This document shows positions 36,488 through 49,076 of a stretch of DNA of 64,000 bases, piece after piece (within the stretch, counting starts at the first letter, position 1; every line of letters begins with the position of its first letter). The position numbers and the translations under genes are program-made. The stretch is from positions 1,487,001 to 1,551,000 of the forward strand of contig CP060419.1 in assembly GCA_025232375.1 (NCBI GenBank), read 5' to 3'. A model generated the notes under the pieces. The model did not search any database and was not told the DNA's origin. It saw nothing but the letters and a program-made list of their open reading frames with translations. Source of the DNA: Pseudoxanthomonas sp. NC8. Its GTDB lineage: Bacteria > Pseudomonadota > Gammaproteobacteria > Xanthomonadales > Xanthomonadaceae.

Positions 36488-37656
36488 ATGGCAGCACCGA
36501 AGAAACCCGCCGGAAAACCGGCAGCAACGAAGAAGCCGGCGTCGGGCCGGGGCACGCAGGCCGCCGGGCCGGCACCGGTGCTGGCCGACGTGCGCGCCCA
36601 GATCGACGGCATCGACCGCAGGATCCAGGAGCTGATCGCCGAGCGTGCGGGCTTCGCCCTGCAGGTCGGCAAGGCCAAGGGCAAGCTGGCCGCGGCGGTG
36701 GACTACTACCGGCCCGAGCGCGAGGCGCAGGTGCTGCGCATGGTGGTCGACCGCAACGAAGGCCCGCTGTCGGACGAAGTGCTGGTCCACGTGTTCCGCG
36801 AGATCATGTCGGCCCTGCCTTGGCCCAGCAGGAGCCGCTGAAGATCGGCTATCTCGGCCCGGAAGGCACCTTCAGCCAGCAGGCAGTGGCCAAGCATTTC
36901 GGCCGTTCCGCGCACGGGCTGCCGCTGGGCAGCATCGAGGAGGTGTTCCAAGAGGTCGAGGCCGGCAACGCCGACTTCGGCGTGGTCCCCGTGGAGAACT
37001 CCGGGCAGGGCACCATCCAGGTGACGCTGGACATGTTCCTGACCTCGCAGCTGAAGATCTGCGGCGAAGTCGAACTGATGGTCCACCAGTACCTGCTTTC
37101 GCGCAGTGGCCGGATCGAGGACATCGAGCGGGTCTACGCGCACCCGCAGGCATTCGCGCAGACCGCCGGATGGCTGCGTTCCAACCTGCCGAAGGCCGAG
37201 AAGGTTCCGGTATCGAGCAATGCCGAGGGTGCGCGGCGCGCGCGCGGCGCGGACGATGCGGCAGCCATCGCCGGCGAGAGCGCGGCGCACGTGTATGGCC
37301 TCAAGAAGGTCATCATGAGCCCGATCCAGGACGACAAGGACAACACCACGCGCTTATGGTGATCGGCCGGCGGATCTTCCCGCCCTCGGGCCACGACCGT
37401 ACCTCGATCCTGGTGTTCATCCACGACAAGCCGGGCGCGCTGTTCGACGTGCTCAGTCCGCTGGCGCGGCATGGCATCAGCATGAACCGGATCGAATCGC
37501 GGCCCTCGCACTATAAGGCCAAGTGGGAATACGCGTTCTTCATCGACCTTGGCCGGCCATGTCGAGGACGAGGCCATGAAGCAGGCGCTGGGCGAACTCG
37601 AGAAGGAAGTGGCCCAGATCAAGGTGCTGGGCTCGTATCCGGTCGCGGTTCCGTAG
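36488..37656 (+). CDS. pheA: Chorismate mutase/prephenate dehydratase (P-protein)
   Basis: Bifunctional phenylalanine-pathway enzyme. A Lys/Pro/Ala-rich N-terminal extension, an AroQ chorismate mutase domain (VRAQIDGIDRRIQELIAER), prephenate dehydratase (KIGYLGPEGTFSQQAV, PVENSGQGTI) and an ACT regulatory domain (SILVFIHDKPGALFDVLSPLA, with ESRP for Phe feedback). Frame slips near 36822, 37355 (TTATGG for TTCCTGG, TRFLVIG) and 37553 (CCTTGG). Start ATG 36488; an in-frame ATG 45 bases upstream gives an unlikely basic extension. Seventy bases after serC. Confidence 0.94.
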
Positions 37657-37720
37657 GCGCCGGGTCGAAGCGTGTGTGCGGTCGCGGATATTTGAACGAA
37701 TCGAATCTGATGGAGCAATG

Positions 37721-39030
37721 ATGTCGCAGCAGTCGCAGCATTGGGTCGCAAGCGCCGGGCAGGCGTTGCACGGCACGCTGGAAATCCCCGGCGACAAGTC
37801 GGTATCGCACCGGTCGGTGATGCTGGCCGCGCTGGCCGATGGCGTCTCCACCGTCGATGGCTTCCTCGAGGGCGAGGACACCCGCGCGACCGCGGCGATC
37901 TTCGCGCGGCTGGGCGTGTGCATCGAAACGCCCTCGCCGTCGCGGCGGATCGTGCATGGCGTGGGCGTGGACGGCCTGAAGCCCGCCGACGGCCCGCTGG
38001 ATTGCGGCAATGCCGGCACCGGCATGCGCCTGCTGGCCGGCCTGCTGGCCGCGCAGCCGTTCGAAAGCGTGCTGGTCGGCGACGAATCGCTGTCGAAGCG
38101 GCCGATGCGCCGGGTCACCGGCCCGCTGGCGCAGATGGGCGCGAAGATCGACACCCGCGAGGACGGCACGCCGCCGCTGCGCATCCACGGCGGGCAGGCG
38201 CTGTCCGGCATCGACTACACCTTGCCCGTGGCCTCGGCGCAGGTGAAGTCGGCGCTGCTGCTGGCCGGCCTCTACGCACAGGGCGAGACTTCGGTCACCG
38301 AGCCGCATCCGACCCGCGACTACACCGAGCGCATGCTGTCGGCCTTCGGCGTTGAGATCGAGTTCTCGCCTGGCCATGCGCGCCTGCGCGGCGGCCAGCG
38401 CCTGCGTGCGACCGACATCGCGGTGCCGGCGGATTTCTCTTCGGCGGCCTTCTTATGGTCGCCGGCAGCATTGTCCCCGGCTCCGAACTGAGGCTGCGTG
38501 CGGTCGGCCTCAACCCGCGCCGCACTGGCCTGCTGCAGGCGCTGCGCCTGATGGGCGCCGATATCCGCGAGGAGAACCCGGCCACGCACGGTGGCGAGCC
38601 GGTGGCCGACCTGGTGGTGCGACATGCGCCGTTGCGCGGCATCGAGGTGCCGGAAGCGCTGGTGCCGGACATGATCGACGAGTTCCCGGCCCTGTTCGTG
38701 GCCGCTGCCTGCGCCGAGGGCCCGACCGTGGTGCGCGGCGCCGCCGAGCTGCGGGTCAAGGAGTCCGATCGCCTGGCGGCGATGGCGACGGGCCTGCGTA
38801 CGCTGGGCCTGCGTGTCGACGAGACGCCCGATGGCGCGACCATCCATCCGGGTGTGCTGGGCACTGGAACCATCGAGAGCCACGGCGACCACCGGATCGC
38901 CATGGCGTTCGCGGTGGCCGCGCAGCGTGCCACCGGCGAAGTCCAGGTGGAAGACGTGGCCAACGTGGCCACGTCGTTCCCCGGCTTCGACACGCTGGCG
39001 CGCGGCGCCGGCTTCGGCTTGCGCAGCTGA
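37721..39030 (+). CDS. aroA: EPSP synthase (3-phosphoshikimate 1-carboxyvinyltransferase)
   Basis: Shikimate-pathway enzyme joining shikimate-3-phosphate and PEP. Marks: GDKSVSHRSVML, the PEP/glyphosate loop LDCGNAGTGMRLLAG, LLLAGLYAQGETSVTE, RVKESDRL and GDHRIAMAF. The Ala in NAGTGMR (where class I enzymes also have Gly-Thr-Ala) places it with the class common in xanthomonads. About 436 residues. One frame slip near 38454 (TTATGG for TTCCTGG, SAAFFLVAGSIV). Of two adjacent ATGs, the second (37721) has the better spacing to GGAG. Confidence 0.94.
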
Positions 39031-39048
39031 GTTGCAGGCCGCGGCGCG

Positions 39049-39633
39049 TCAGCCGCGGCGGAAGTCCACCGGCAGCTGCACCGCCGAAGGCACGGCCTTG
39101 CCGTCGCGCATCGCCGGTGTGAAGCGCCACTTGCGGGCCGCCTCGATCGCGGCGCGGTCGAGATCCCGGTCGCGCGAACCGCTGCGCTGGATCACCTGCA
39201 CGTCGGTGGGCGTTCCATTCGCGTCCACCGCGATGTGCAGCAGGACGCTGCCTTCCTCGCCACCGCGCAGGGCCGCGCGCGGATATTCCGGCAGCGGGTT
39301 GCCCGCCAGCGGGCGCGGCGCGCGATAGACGGCCACCGCCGGCCTGCGCTGGACCTCGCGGGTGCCATCGCGTCGAACAGCGCGTGCGGGTTGTCCGTCA
39401 GGGGTGGCCGGAGCGATCACGGGCGTGGATGCCGGCGCGGTGGCGACCGGCGCGGTCGTGGCCGGGGCGCTGTCCTGGTACCGCGTGTACGACCACACGC
39501 CGAGGGTGACCAGCGCCAGTGCCAGCGCCGCGACCAGCATGGGCGAGGTGCGCTGCGGTTCTTTCGGCTCCGCCGCCGGACCTGCCGGCTCGACGGGAGC
39601 GGTGTCGTGGTGATGGTTCGGGTACGTCGCCAT
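39049..39633 (-). CDS. TonB C-terminal domain protein 1
   Basis: A 194-residue intact frame. Cytoplasmic N-terminus, one membrane helix (LVAALALALVTLGVWSY), a Pro/Ala/Thr periplasmic linker, and a C-terminal TonB domain (NPLPEYPRAALRGGEEGSVLLHIAVDANG, ending ARKWRFTPA). It should transmit proton-motive energy to outer-membrane receptors or act as a dedicated partner of one. No exbB or exbD nearby. Convergent with aroA and 131 bases downstream of a paralogue. Confidence 0.85.
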   Translation of the reverse strand: MATYPNHHHDTAPVEPAGPAAEPKEPQRTSPMLVAALALALVTLGVWSYTRYQDSAPATTAPVATAPASTPVIAPATPDGQPARAVRRDGTREVQRRPAVAVYRAPRPLAGNPLPEYPRAALRGGEEGSVLLHIAVDANGTPTDVQVIQRSGSRDRDLDRAAIEAARKWRFTPAMRDGKAVPSAVQLPVDFRRG

Positions 39634-39764
39634 GGAAGTCCTCCTCGGCCTTGGGCGAGGCCGAGTGTCCGGTCGGCGATGTCGTCGCCGGGTCGATTTC
39701 CGCTGGAGGGCGTCGCCGCCGCAGGGTGCGGTTCAGTGAGCTGCAGGCCGGGTGAGCGTGTCGC

Positions 39765-40388
39765 TCACTCCAGCTTGAAGTCGATCGGCACTGACAGGCT
39801 TCCGGCGACCGCGTTGCCTGCGGCATCGCGCGCGGGCGCGAAGTGCCAGTCCGACACCGCATCCACCGCGGCCCGGTCGAGGACGCGCGAACCGCTGCGT
39901 TCGAGCACCTCCACCGACACCGGCAGGCCCTGCGCATCCACCTGCACCTGGACAACCACCGTCCCGGTGTCGCCGCGACGCACCGCCTCGACCGGGTAGC
40001 GCGGTGACGGCGACTGGTCGGGCAGGGGCGAGGGAGCCTGCATCTGCGCGCTTGCGGTCGGCGCCGGTGCGGCTTCCTCGATGCTGGGCGGCAATGCCGC
40101 CGACTCGGCCGGCGTCGGCGCGACCGGCGGTGCTTCCTCGACCACGCGTGGCGCATCGGCCGGGGCTGGAAGCGGCGTGGCGGCGTCACCGGCGGCCATC
40201 GGGCGCGGCAGTGGCTCGAACGCGACCGGCGCGGACGCGGGCTGCACCGGCGCCGGCGTGTCGTCGCCCCGCGCAGCCAGCCAGACTGGGACGAACAGCA
40301 GCCAGCCGAGGAGGAAGGCGGCGCCGACCAGCAGCCAGCGTCCGGGCAGGCGCTGGAGGAAGCCGGGGAATGCGGGCGTATGGGCCAT
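39765..40388 (-). CDS. TonB C-terminal domain protein 2
   Basis: A 207-residue intact frame with a membrane helix (GRWLLVGAAFLLGWLLFVPV), a long Pro/Ala-rich linker rich in PAP/APT repeats, and a TonB domain (SPRYPVEAVRRGDTGTVVVQVQVDAQG, ending VSDWHFAPA). Paralogue of the gene immediately downstream; the two share about the same domain order but differ in linker composition. Divergent from serS. Confidence 0.85.
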   Translation of the reverse strand: MAHTPAFPGFLQRLPGRWLLVGAAFLLGWLLFVPVWLAARGDDTPAPVQPASAPVAFEPLPRPMAAGDAATPLPAPADAPRVVEEAPPVAPTPAESAALPPSIEEAAPAPTASAQMQAPSPLPDQSPSPRYPVEAVRRGDTGTVVVQVQVDAQGLPVSVEVLERSGSRVLDRAAVDAVSDWHFAPARDAAGNAVAGSLSVPIDFKLE

Positions 40389-40434
40389 GGGCGGAAAACC
40401 GGGATGTCGATCGATTCTGGCACAGCACCGATGA

Positions 40435-41790
<1,356 letters not shown>

Positions 41791-41795
41791 CAACG

Positions 41796-41822
41796 TGGCG
41801 CGAGGCATCAGGCCCCGCGCCA
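41796..41822. terminator. Hairpin between convergent serS and azoreductase
   Basis: TGGCGCG at 41796-41802 pairs with CGCGCCA at 41816-41822, with an inner GGC/GCC extension. There is no T-tract, so the terminator function is tentative. Confidence 0.35.
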
Positions 41823-41832
41823 GTGCATGCAC

Positions 41833-42417
41833 TCACGCGGCCTTGCGGCCTGGAGCCACCGGTCGCGGGATGGCGGCCCTGGCCGCGGCGATCGCATCGC
41901 TGCGGTGCTGGGGCGAATAGGCCACGCCCTCGGCACGGACGAACTCGACGTCGTCGATGCCGAGGAAGCCGAATACCTGGCGCAGGTAGGGTTCCTAAAT
42001 CGGTCGGCGCACCCGTGTGCAAGCCACCGCGGGCGCTGGCCACGATGATTTTCTTGCCGCCGGCCAAACTCTTCCGGGCCGTTTTCGGTGTAGCGGAAGG
42101 TACGTCCGGCTACTGCGATCCGGTCGATCCAGGCCTTGAGCGCGGGGGGATCGAGAAATTGATCATCGGCGCTCCCACCACCACCACGTCGGCAGTGGGA
42201 ATTGCTGCAGCGTGCGTTCGGCCGCTTCGACCTCGGCCGGATCGGCGCCGGTAAGCTGGGTGGCCGTCAGGTGTGGCAGCGGGTCACGATCCAGGTCGCG
42301 GTATTCGACCTGCAGGCCGTCGAGTGCGGCCGCCCACTGTGCGACGATGGCCGCGGTCAGTTCGCGGGTGACGGAATTCTTGCCCAGCGCGCTGGAATCG
42401 ATATGCAGCAGTTTCAT
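41833..42417 (-). CDS. azoR: FMN-dependent NADH-azoreductase
   Basis: Flavodoxin-fold quinone/azo reductase of about 194 residues: [20 protein letters not shown] (FMN phosphate loop), [39 protein letters not shown] and IIVASARGG. Two-electron reduction protects against quinone stress. Frame slips near 41997, 42066 and 42192. Divergently transcribed from a LysR regulator 113 bases away, which probably controls it; this pairing is common. Confidence 0.88.
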
Positions 42418-42530
42418 GCTCGTGTCCTGATCGGGGCGGGGTTGCCGCGTCGGGAACACTATCTGTTGTTGCGAAAATGGAATAAAGGTGGTTATATGCC
42501 ACCGTCTGTTCCGCTGATGGAAATGTGGCC

Positions 42531-43505
42531 ATGCAGGACCTCAACGACCTCTACTACTTCGCCATGGTGGTCGAACACGGCGGCTTTGCCGCGGCCGAGC
42601 GCGCGCTGGGCATTCCCAAGTCGCGCCTGAGCCGCCGCATCAGCCAGCTGGAGACCGACTTGGGCGTGCGCCTGCTGCAGCGCTCCACGCGCCGCTTCGC
42701 CGTCACCGACGTCGGCATGAGCGTCTACCGCCATGCCCAGACCATGCTCACCGAGGCCCAGGCCGCGCGCGAGGTCGTCGACCGGCTCAGCGCCGAACCG
42801 CGCGGCGTGGTCCGGGTCAGCGTGCCGGTCGCCTGGCACAGCAGCAGCTGCCGAAGCTGCTGCCGAAATTCCTCGACCAGTACCCGAAGGTGCGCCTGCA
42901 GCTGCACATCGGCAACCGGCGGATCGACCTGATCAACGAGGGCTTCGACGTCGCGTTGCGCGTGCGTGCGCGCCTGGACGACGACGGCAGCCTGGTGATG
43001 CGCAGCTTCGGGCAGATCCAGGAACTGCTGGTTGCGAGCCCGAAATACCTGGACCGTGCCGGCCGGCCGAAAGATCCGGCCGAGCTGGCCTCGCACCTGA
43101 CCCTGAGCATCCATGAAGACGAAGCGCACCAGCGCTGGGAACTGCATGGTCCGGGCGGGGAAGTGCGCCGCGTGGAGTTGCAGCCGCGCGTGGCCGGTTT
43201 CGACTTCCCGCTGCTGCAGGCGATGGTCAAGGACGGCTTCGGCATCACCATGCTGCCGGAAACGGTCTGCGCCGAGGCCGTGCGCAGGGGCGAACTTGAG
43301 GTCGTGCTGCCGGAATGGTCTTTGCCGCAGGGCATCTGCCATGCCGTGTTTGCTTCGCGTCGTGGCATGTTGCCGGCGGTGCGGGTCTTCATCGACTTCC
43401 TTGGCCGAGCACCTGCCGCAGCAGATCGAAGCATCCCGGCTGGACTGCGGAAACTGCGGCGGCAAGGCCGGTGCGAAGCAGGCGGTAGCCGTCGAGGCCG
43501 GCTGA
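42531..43505 (+). CDS. LysR-family transcriptional regulator
   Basis: About 324 residues. N-terminal winged HTH (DLNDLYYFAMVVEHGGFAAAERALGI, SRLSRRISQLE) and a C-terminal effector domain (RVSVPVALAQQQLPKLLP, PRVAGFDFPLLQAMVKDGFG). Ends in a Cys-containing tail (LDCGNCGGKAG). The divergent neighbour is a quinone/azo reductase, the likely target. Frame slips near 42834 (VALAQQQ) and 43403 (CCTTGG). Confidence 0.88.
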
Positions 43506-43599
43506 TCGCGCCGGTCGCGCATGCGACAATCCACCAGCCGCGCGTGCTCGCGGCGCGGGGGCTTGGGCGAGGGGCGAGCGGGGCGGCCCGACAAGTAAC

Positions 43600-43689
43600 G
43601 GAGAGATGGCCGAGCGGTTTAAGGCACCGGTCTTGAAAACCGGCGCAGTGGCGACACTGCCGTGGGTTCGAATCCCACTCTCTCCGCCA
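43600..43689 (+). tRNA. tRNA-Ser (UGA)
   Basis: A 90-base class II tRNA with a 7-bp acceptor (GGAGAGA with TCTCTCC), D-arm, anticodon loop CTTGAAA giving anticodon TGA, a long variable arm (GGCGCAGTGGCGACACTGCC region), T-arm GGGTTCGAATCCC and an encoded CCA end. Confidence 0.97.
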
Positions 43690-43826
43690 CCCGGTTTTGC
43701 CGCTCGCGATCACCGTGCGGCGCGTGCGGGGCGAAGGTTTCGGTGGAAACAGGGTGGACCATACGGATGCTTGCTCCCTGTCATGGTCGGGGATAGGCTG
43801 TCCACGGGACATACCGAAGGAGCGGC

Positions 43827-44471
43827 ATGACCATCCGTGTTTTTCTTGTGGACGACCATGCGCTGGTCAGGACCGGCCTGCGCATGATCCTGTCGGCGGA
43901 AACCGACATCCAGATCATCGGCGAAGCCGAAAGCGGCGAGGACGCGCTGCCGCTGATCCGCAAGCACCGGCCCGACGTGGTGCTCTGCGACCTGCACCTG
44001 CCCGGCATCAGCGGCCTGGAAGTCACCGAACGCATCATCCGTGGCCGGGTTGCCGCGTGGTGATCGTGTCCGTGCTCGAGGACGGGCCCCTGCCAAAACG
44101 GCTACTCGACGTTGGCGCGTCCGGCTACGTGGGCAAGGGCGGCGATGCGCGCGAACTGCTCAATGCGGTGCGCGACGCGGCGCGCGGCAAGCGCTTCTGG
44201 GCAGCAGCATCGCGCAGAACATGGCGCTGGCCAGCGTCGACGGCGAAGCCTCGCCGTTCGATGCGCTGTCGCCCCGGGAGCTGGAAGTGGCGATGCTGCT
44301 GGTGCAGGGAATGCGTAAGGACGCCATCGCCCAGCGCCTGAGCCTCAGCCCGAAGACGGTCAACACGCACAAGTCGCGGCTGTTCGAGAAGGTCGCCGTC
44401 GAAGACACCATCGCGCTGGCGCGCGCCTGGCGGCGCGCTACGGATTGATGGATCCGGTCAGCATCATCTAG
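43827..44471 (+). CDS. NarL/FixJ-type response regulator (UvrY/GacA-like)
   Basis: N-terminal receiver domain with VFLVDDHALVRTGL (acidic pair), phosphoacceptor Asp in DVVLCDLHLPG, and a C-terminal LuxR-type HTH (LSPRELEVAMLLVQGM, SPKTVNTHKSRLFEKV). About 214 residues. UvrY/GacA relatives respond to BarA/GacS kinases and drive CsrB-type sRNAs; no kinase gene is here. Frame slips near 44048 (CCGG for CCAGG), 44200 and 44425; the last restores the tail RLAARYGLMDPVSII and a stop at 44471. Confidence 0.87.
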
Positions 44472-44568
44472 CGCGGGCTTCCGCTCTCACGCGGTCGCCA
44501 GGCGGCGCGGACGGCTGCAGGGATGGATCGCTCCGTCCCCCGCATCGGCGGGAGGACGGACGGTTCTG

Positions 44569-47500
44569 TCAGGCCTGCTGGCGCGGCGGTGCTTTCTCGC
44601 CGGTCGGCGTGTCACCGGCGTCGACGATGGCGTCCGCCACCTCGGGTTCGGCCTCGTCCGGTTCGCTGCCGGTCCCGGTGCTGGCCGTTTCCTGCACGAC
44701 CGGAGCCGCGTCGAACAGGCCGCCGGTCGTCGGCGGCGAGGTCTCGGTGGCGGGTTGCAGCGAGCGCTCCGGTTCGACTTCGACCGCCACGGCTTCCGGC
44801 GCCGCGTCCGCCACTTCAGCGGCAGGCACGGCCACTTCCGCGGCCGGCGGGGCCGATTCGACAACTGCAACTGCGGCTTCCGCTGGCGCCTCCGGCGTGA
44901 TCTCGGCGGCGATTGCGGCAGCCTCAGCCGGCGTTGCCGCTTCAACCGCCGCGACGGGCTCGCCGGCGGCGACATCCGCAGCCGCGCGCGCAGCTTCGGC
45001 GGCGACCGGAAGCGGTTCGTCGACGGACTGGATCAGCACGGGCCCCACTGCCGGTGCGGCCGGAGCCGGGGTTGCCGGTTCGGGTACGGAGGGAGCAGGT
45101 GGTGCTTCGGCTGCAGCCACGGCTGCGACCGGGGCAGCCGCAGGCGCGCCGATATCGTCGAAATCGAACTCCGGCTGGTCGGCGGGGGACGTGGTGGCAG
45201 GTGCGGCATCGGCCGCGATCTCGGCGGAACCGCCGAGGTCGTCGTCCGCGCCGTCAGCGCCATCGTCCAGCTCGTCTGCCAGTTCGTTCCCACCCTCGGC
45301 CAGGGCGCCTCCAGCCTCGCCACCACGCCGGCGGCGACGGCCGCCACGACGGCCACGACGACGACGGCTGCCACCTTCGGCCGTGCCGGCTTCACCTGCC
45401 ACGGCGGCGGCCTCGTCCGCACCGGCCACCGGCGCGATGCTCGCCACGGCTTCGGCATCCGCGGTGATGGCCGCGGATGCGGCGATGACGGCGGTGTCTA
45501 CGACTGCCGCTTCCAGCGGCGCTACGGCGACAGGAAGCGGTGCGTCCTCGGCACGCGGACGCTGTGCCTGCGGCTGCACGGGCTTGGTGCTCTCGGCGGC
45601 CTCGCTGGGCTGCTTCTGCGGCTTGGGCTGCTTCTGCTGGGGCTGCTGCTGGCGGTTGCCGGCCTGCTGGCTCCCCCTTGCTGATTGCCACCTGGGCGGG
45701 CTGCTGCGTACCCTTGTGCGGCTGCCGGTCCTGCTTCTGCTGGGGCTGCTGCTGCGGCTGCTGGGCGTTGCCGCCCTTGCCCTGCTGGTTGCCGCCGCGC
45801 TGCTTCTGCTGGTTGCCGCGGTTGCCCTGCGACCCGCCTTCGCTGCGACCGTCGCGGCGACCCCGCTCGTTGCGGTCACCGCGATCGCCGCGGTTGCCGC
45901 GGCTGTCGCTCTGGCGCTCGGGTGCCGGCGTGGCCGCGGCGTTGTCACCGCCGAACAGGCGCTTGAAGAAGCCGACCACGCCGCCGGAGGCCGGGGCGGG
46001 CGCGGGTGCGCGGGGCGCCGGGGCGGCGGCCACCGGCGCCGGGGCCTCCTCGCGTTCTTCGCGGACCGGGGCCGGGCGCGGCGGCGCCACGCGGGTCACT
46101 GCCGGCGGCGGCGGGATGTTGAGCTGGGCCTTGGTCAGCGCATGCACCGGCAGCTTGCGCGGGGTGCCGCGCTGGTAGCTGGGCTTGCCGCTTTCCTCGC
46201 CGAGCTCGTTCTCGCGCAGGCGGGTGACCTCGTAGTGAGGGGTGTGCAGCTGCTCGTCGGCGACGATGATGATCGGCGCGTCGTGGCGGGTCTCGATCTC
46301 GCGCAGCGCGCCGCGCTTCTCGTTGAGCAGGAAGTTGGCGATCTCCACCGGGGCCTGGACCAGCACCTGCCCGGTGTTCTCCTTCATCGCATGCTCTTCG
46401 GCGACGCGGATGATCGACAGCGACAGCGACTCGACGCTGCGCATGCGGCCGTGGCCTTCGCAGCGCGGGCAGACGATCTGGCTGGACTCGCCCAGGCTGG
46501 CGCGCAGGCGCTGGCGGCTCATCTCCATCAGGCCGAAGCGGGAGATGCGACCCAGCTGCACGCGGGCGCGGTCGTACTTGAGCGAACCCTGCAGGCGGTC
46601 TTCGACCGCGCGCTGGTGCTTGGACGAGGACATGTCGATGAAGTCGATCACCACCAGGCCGCCCCAGGTCGCGCAGGCGCAGCTGGCGGGCCACTTCCTC
46701 GGCCGCTCAGGTTGGTGTGGAACGCGGTCTCCTCGATGTCGCCGCCCTTGGTGGCGCGCGCCGAGTTGACGTCGATCGCGGTCAGCGCCTCGGTCTGGTC
46801 GATCACCAGCGCGCCGCCGGAGGGCAGGCGGATGGTCCGCTCGTACGCGTTCTCGATCTGCGACTCGATCTGGAAGCGGTTGAACAGCGGGATGTCGTCC
46901 TTGTAGTGCTTGAGCTTGCGCAACGTCTGCGGCATCACCTGTTCCATGAACTGGCGCGCGTCGTTGTACATCTCCTCGGTGTCGACCAGGATCTCGCCCA
47001 CGTCGGCGCGCAGGTAGTCGCGCAGGGCGCGGATGATCAGCCGGCTTTTATGGTAGATCAGGAACGGCGCCGGCTTGCTCAGCGCGGCCTCGGCGATCGC
47101 GCGCGGCAGGCGGCCAGCAGGTAGTCCAGGTCCCACTGCAGCTCTTCGGCGTCGCGGCCTACGCCGGCGGTGCGGATGATCACGCCCATGTCGTCCGGGA
47201 TCTGAGGGGCGTCCATCGCCTTCTTCAGCTCGGCGCGGTCGTCGCCCTCGATCCGGCGCGAGACGCCACCCGCCGACGGCGAGTTGGGCATCAGCACCAT
47301 GTAGCGGCCAGCCAGCGAGATGAACGTGGTCAGGGCCGCGCCCTTGTTGCCGCGCTCGTCCTTGTCGATCTGGACGACCACTTCCCTGGCCCTCGCGCAG
47401 CAGCTCGCGGATGCCGGCCTTGTTCGGGTCGACGCCGCTCTGGAAGTAGTCGCGGGAGATCTCCTTCAGCGGCAGGAAGCCGTGGCGTTCGGCGCCATAC

Positions 47501-47676
47501 TCGACGAAGGCCGCTTCGAGGGAGGGCTCGAGCCGGGTAATGCGGCCCTTGTAGATGTTGGACTTCTTCTGTTCCTTCGACGGCTGTTCGATGTCGATGT
47601 CGTACAGGTTCTGGCCGTCGACGATGGCCACGCGCAGTTCTTCCGCCTGCGTGGCGTTGATAAGCATTCGCTTCAT
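44569..47676 (-). CDS. rne: Ribonuclease E
   Basis: Endonuclease of mRNA decay and rRNA/tRNA processing, organiser of the degradosome. N-terminal S1 domain region ([40 protein letters not shown]), catalytic acidic residues in [16 protein letters not shown] and LVVIDFIDM, and the zinc-link CPRCEGHGR. The C-terminal half is low-complexity and disordered: Gln/Asn/Gly/Arg-rich (about 45650-45900), a basic RRRRGRRGG stretch, then a long Ala/Glu/Pro acidic tail. About 1,030 residues. Frame slips near 45675, 46660-46705, 47113 and 47390. Divergent from rluC, as in E. coli. Confidence 0.94.
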
Positions 47677-48093
47677 GGTGCGTTCCTTCGCGCTCTACCG
47701 CGCGGAACGCCGGGCGTTCACGACTGGAATCCCGTCCTTCCACGCGGGGGCGGGGAGGCGGGTTTCGCCGTCCGTCGCGCTTGGCGCGTCCGGGCGGATC
47801 CTGGTTTCCAGCGCTGCAACACCACGGCGGGCCGCGGGAGCGCTCTTGCTATGGTTTCATGGGTATTGCGGGGCCGCCGGCGCGTACGCCATGCGGGACA
47901 TGTTCAGCTACCGGTGCTCTGACCCACCGGGCCATGGCCGGGTTTGCCTGCAAGCCGCTAACATGGCCGCCCCGCGGGCGGTGGTCGCGCACTTTGCCGG
48001 GATCGCGGGAAGCCCGGGCTTCTGGCCCTGCAGCTTCTTCCAGCGGAATCAAACCCTTACATCGCCCCCGAGTCTACCAGAATTAACAAGCCG
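47677..48093 (-). promoter_or_regulatory. Long rne leader / rne-rluC intergenic region
   Basis: A 417-base gap without a plausible gene. AAGGA lies about 8 bases before the rne ATG. GC-rich inverted segments are present. In E. coli the rne leader of about 360 bases is a structured autoregulatory element; a similar role here is inference from position and length only. Confidence 0.4.
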
Positions 48094-49051
48094 ATGACCG
48101 ACCCCGCACCCGCCCGGGCAGGCGCCCGTACCGTCAAGGTGCCGGACGACCGCGCCGGACAGCGCCTGGACAACTTCCTGCTGGGCCAGCTGAAGGGCGC
48201 CCCGCGCAGCCTGGTCTACAAGCTGGTCCGCAGCGGTAAGGTCCGGGTCAACGGTGGCCGGGCCAAGGCCGAGCGCAAGCTCGAGGCGGGCGACGAGGTC
48301 CGGATCCCGCCGGTCCGGCTCGAGGGCGAGGCCGAGCGGGGCACCCCGGCGCCGGGCCTGCTGCAGCGGATCGAGGCGGCCATCGTGTTCGAAGACGCGC
48401 GCCTGCTGGTCCTGGACAAGCCATCGGGCGTGGCCAGCCATGGCGGCAGCGGCATTTCCTTCGGCGCCATCGAGACCCTGCGCGCACTGCGCCCGGGCCA
48501 GACCCTGGAGCTGGCCCACCGCCTTGACCGGGACACCTCTGGGGTCCTGGTGGTGGCCAAGCGCTCCGCGCTGGCCGAGCTGCAGGCGCTGATGCGCGAG
48601 GGCGGGGCCGGGGAGGTATCCGCAAGCGCTACCTGACCCTGCTCACCGGTCGCATGCCCGACGGGACCATGAGCGTGGACGCGCCGTTGCACGTGGGCCT
48701 GCGCCGCGCGGCGAGCGCCATGTCCAGGTCGATCCGGCCGGCAAGCCCTCGTTGAGCCATTTCAGGATGCTCGAGCGGCGCGGCGGGCAGTCCTATTGCG
48801 AGGTGCGGATCGACACCGGCCGCACCCACCAGATCCGCGTCCATGCCCAGCACATCGGCCATTCCGTGGCGGGCGACGACAAGTACGGCGATGCCGAGGC
48901 CAACCGCCGCCTGCGCGACAAGGCCGGGCTGCGGCGGTTGTTCCTGCATGCCGCCTCGCTGGAGTTCGCCCTGGACGACGGACGCACGCCCTACACGCTC
49001 AATGCCCCGCTGGCGCCTGAGCTGCGCGAGGTCCTCGACCGGCTGGCCTAG
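48094..49051 (+). CDS. rluC: 23S rRNA pseudouridine synthase RluC
   Basis: RluA-family enzyme (positions 955/2504/2580 in E. coli). N-terminal S4 RNA-binding domain (RLDNFLLGQLKGAPRSLVYKL, GKVRVNG), catalytic Asp in ELAHRLDRDTSGVLVVAK, and the family segment YCEVRIDTGRTHQIRVHAQHIG. About 318 residues. Frame slips near 48618 and 48703. Position opposite rne supports RluC over RluD. Confidence 0.92.
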
Positions 49052-49076
49052 GTGCCGGCGGCGTCCTTACCGCGGC

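Noticed and set aside
44609..46906. A 765-codon open frame on the plus strand opposite rne.
   Set aside because: It is a shadow of the biased Ala/Pro/Glu codons of the rne tail: no start signal, low-complexity Ser/Ala protein, no family resemblance.
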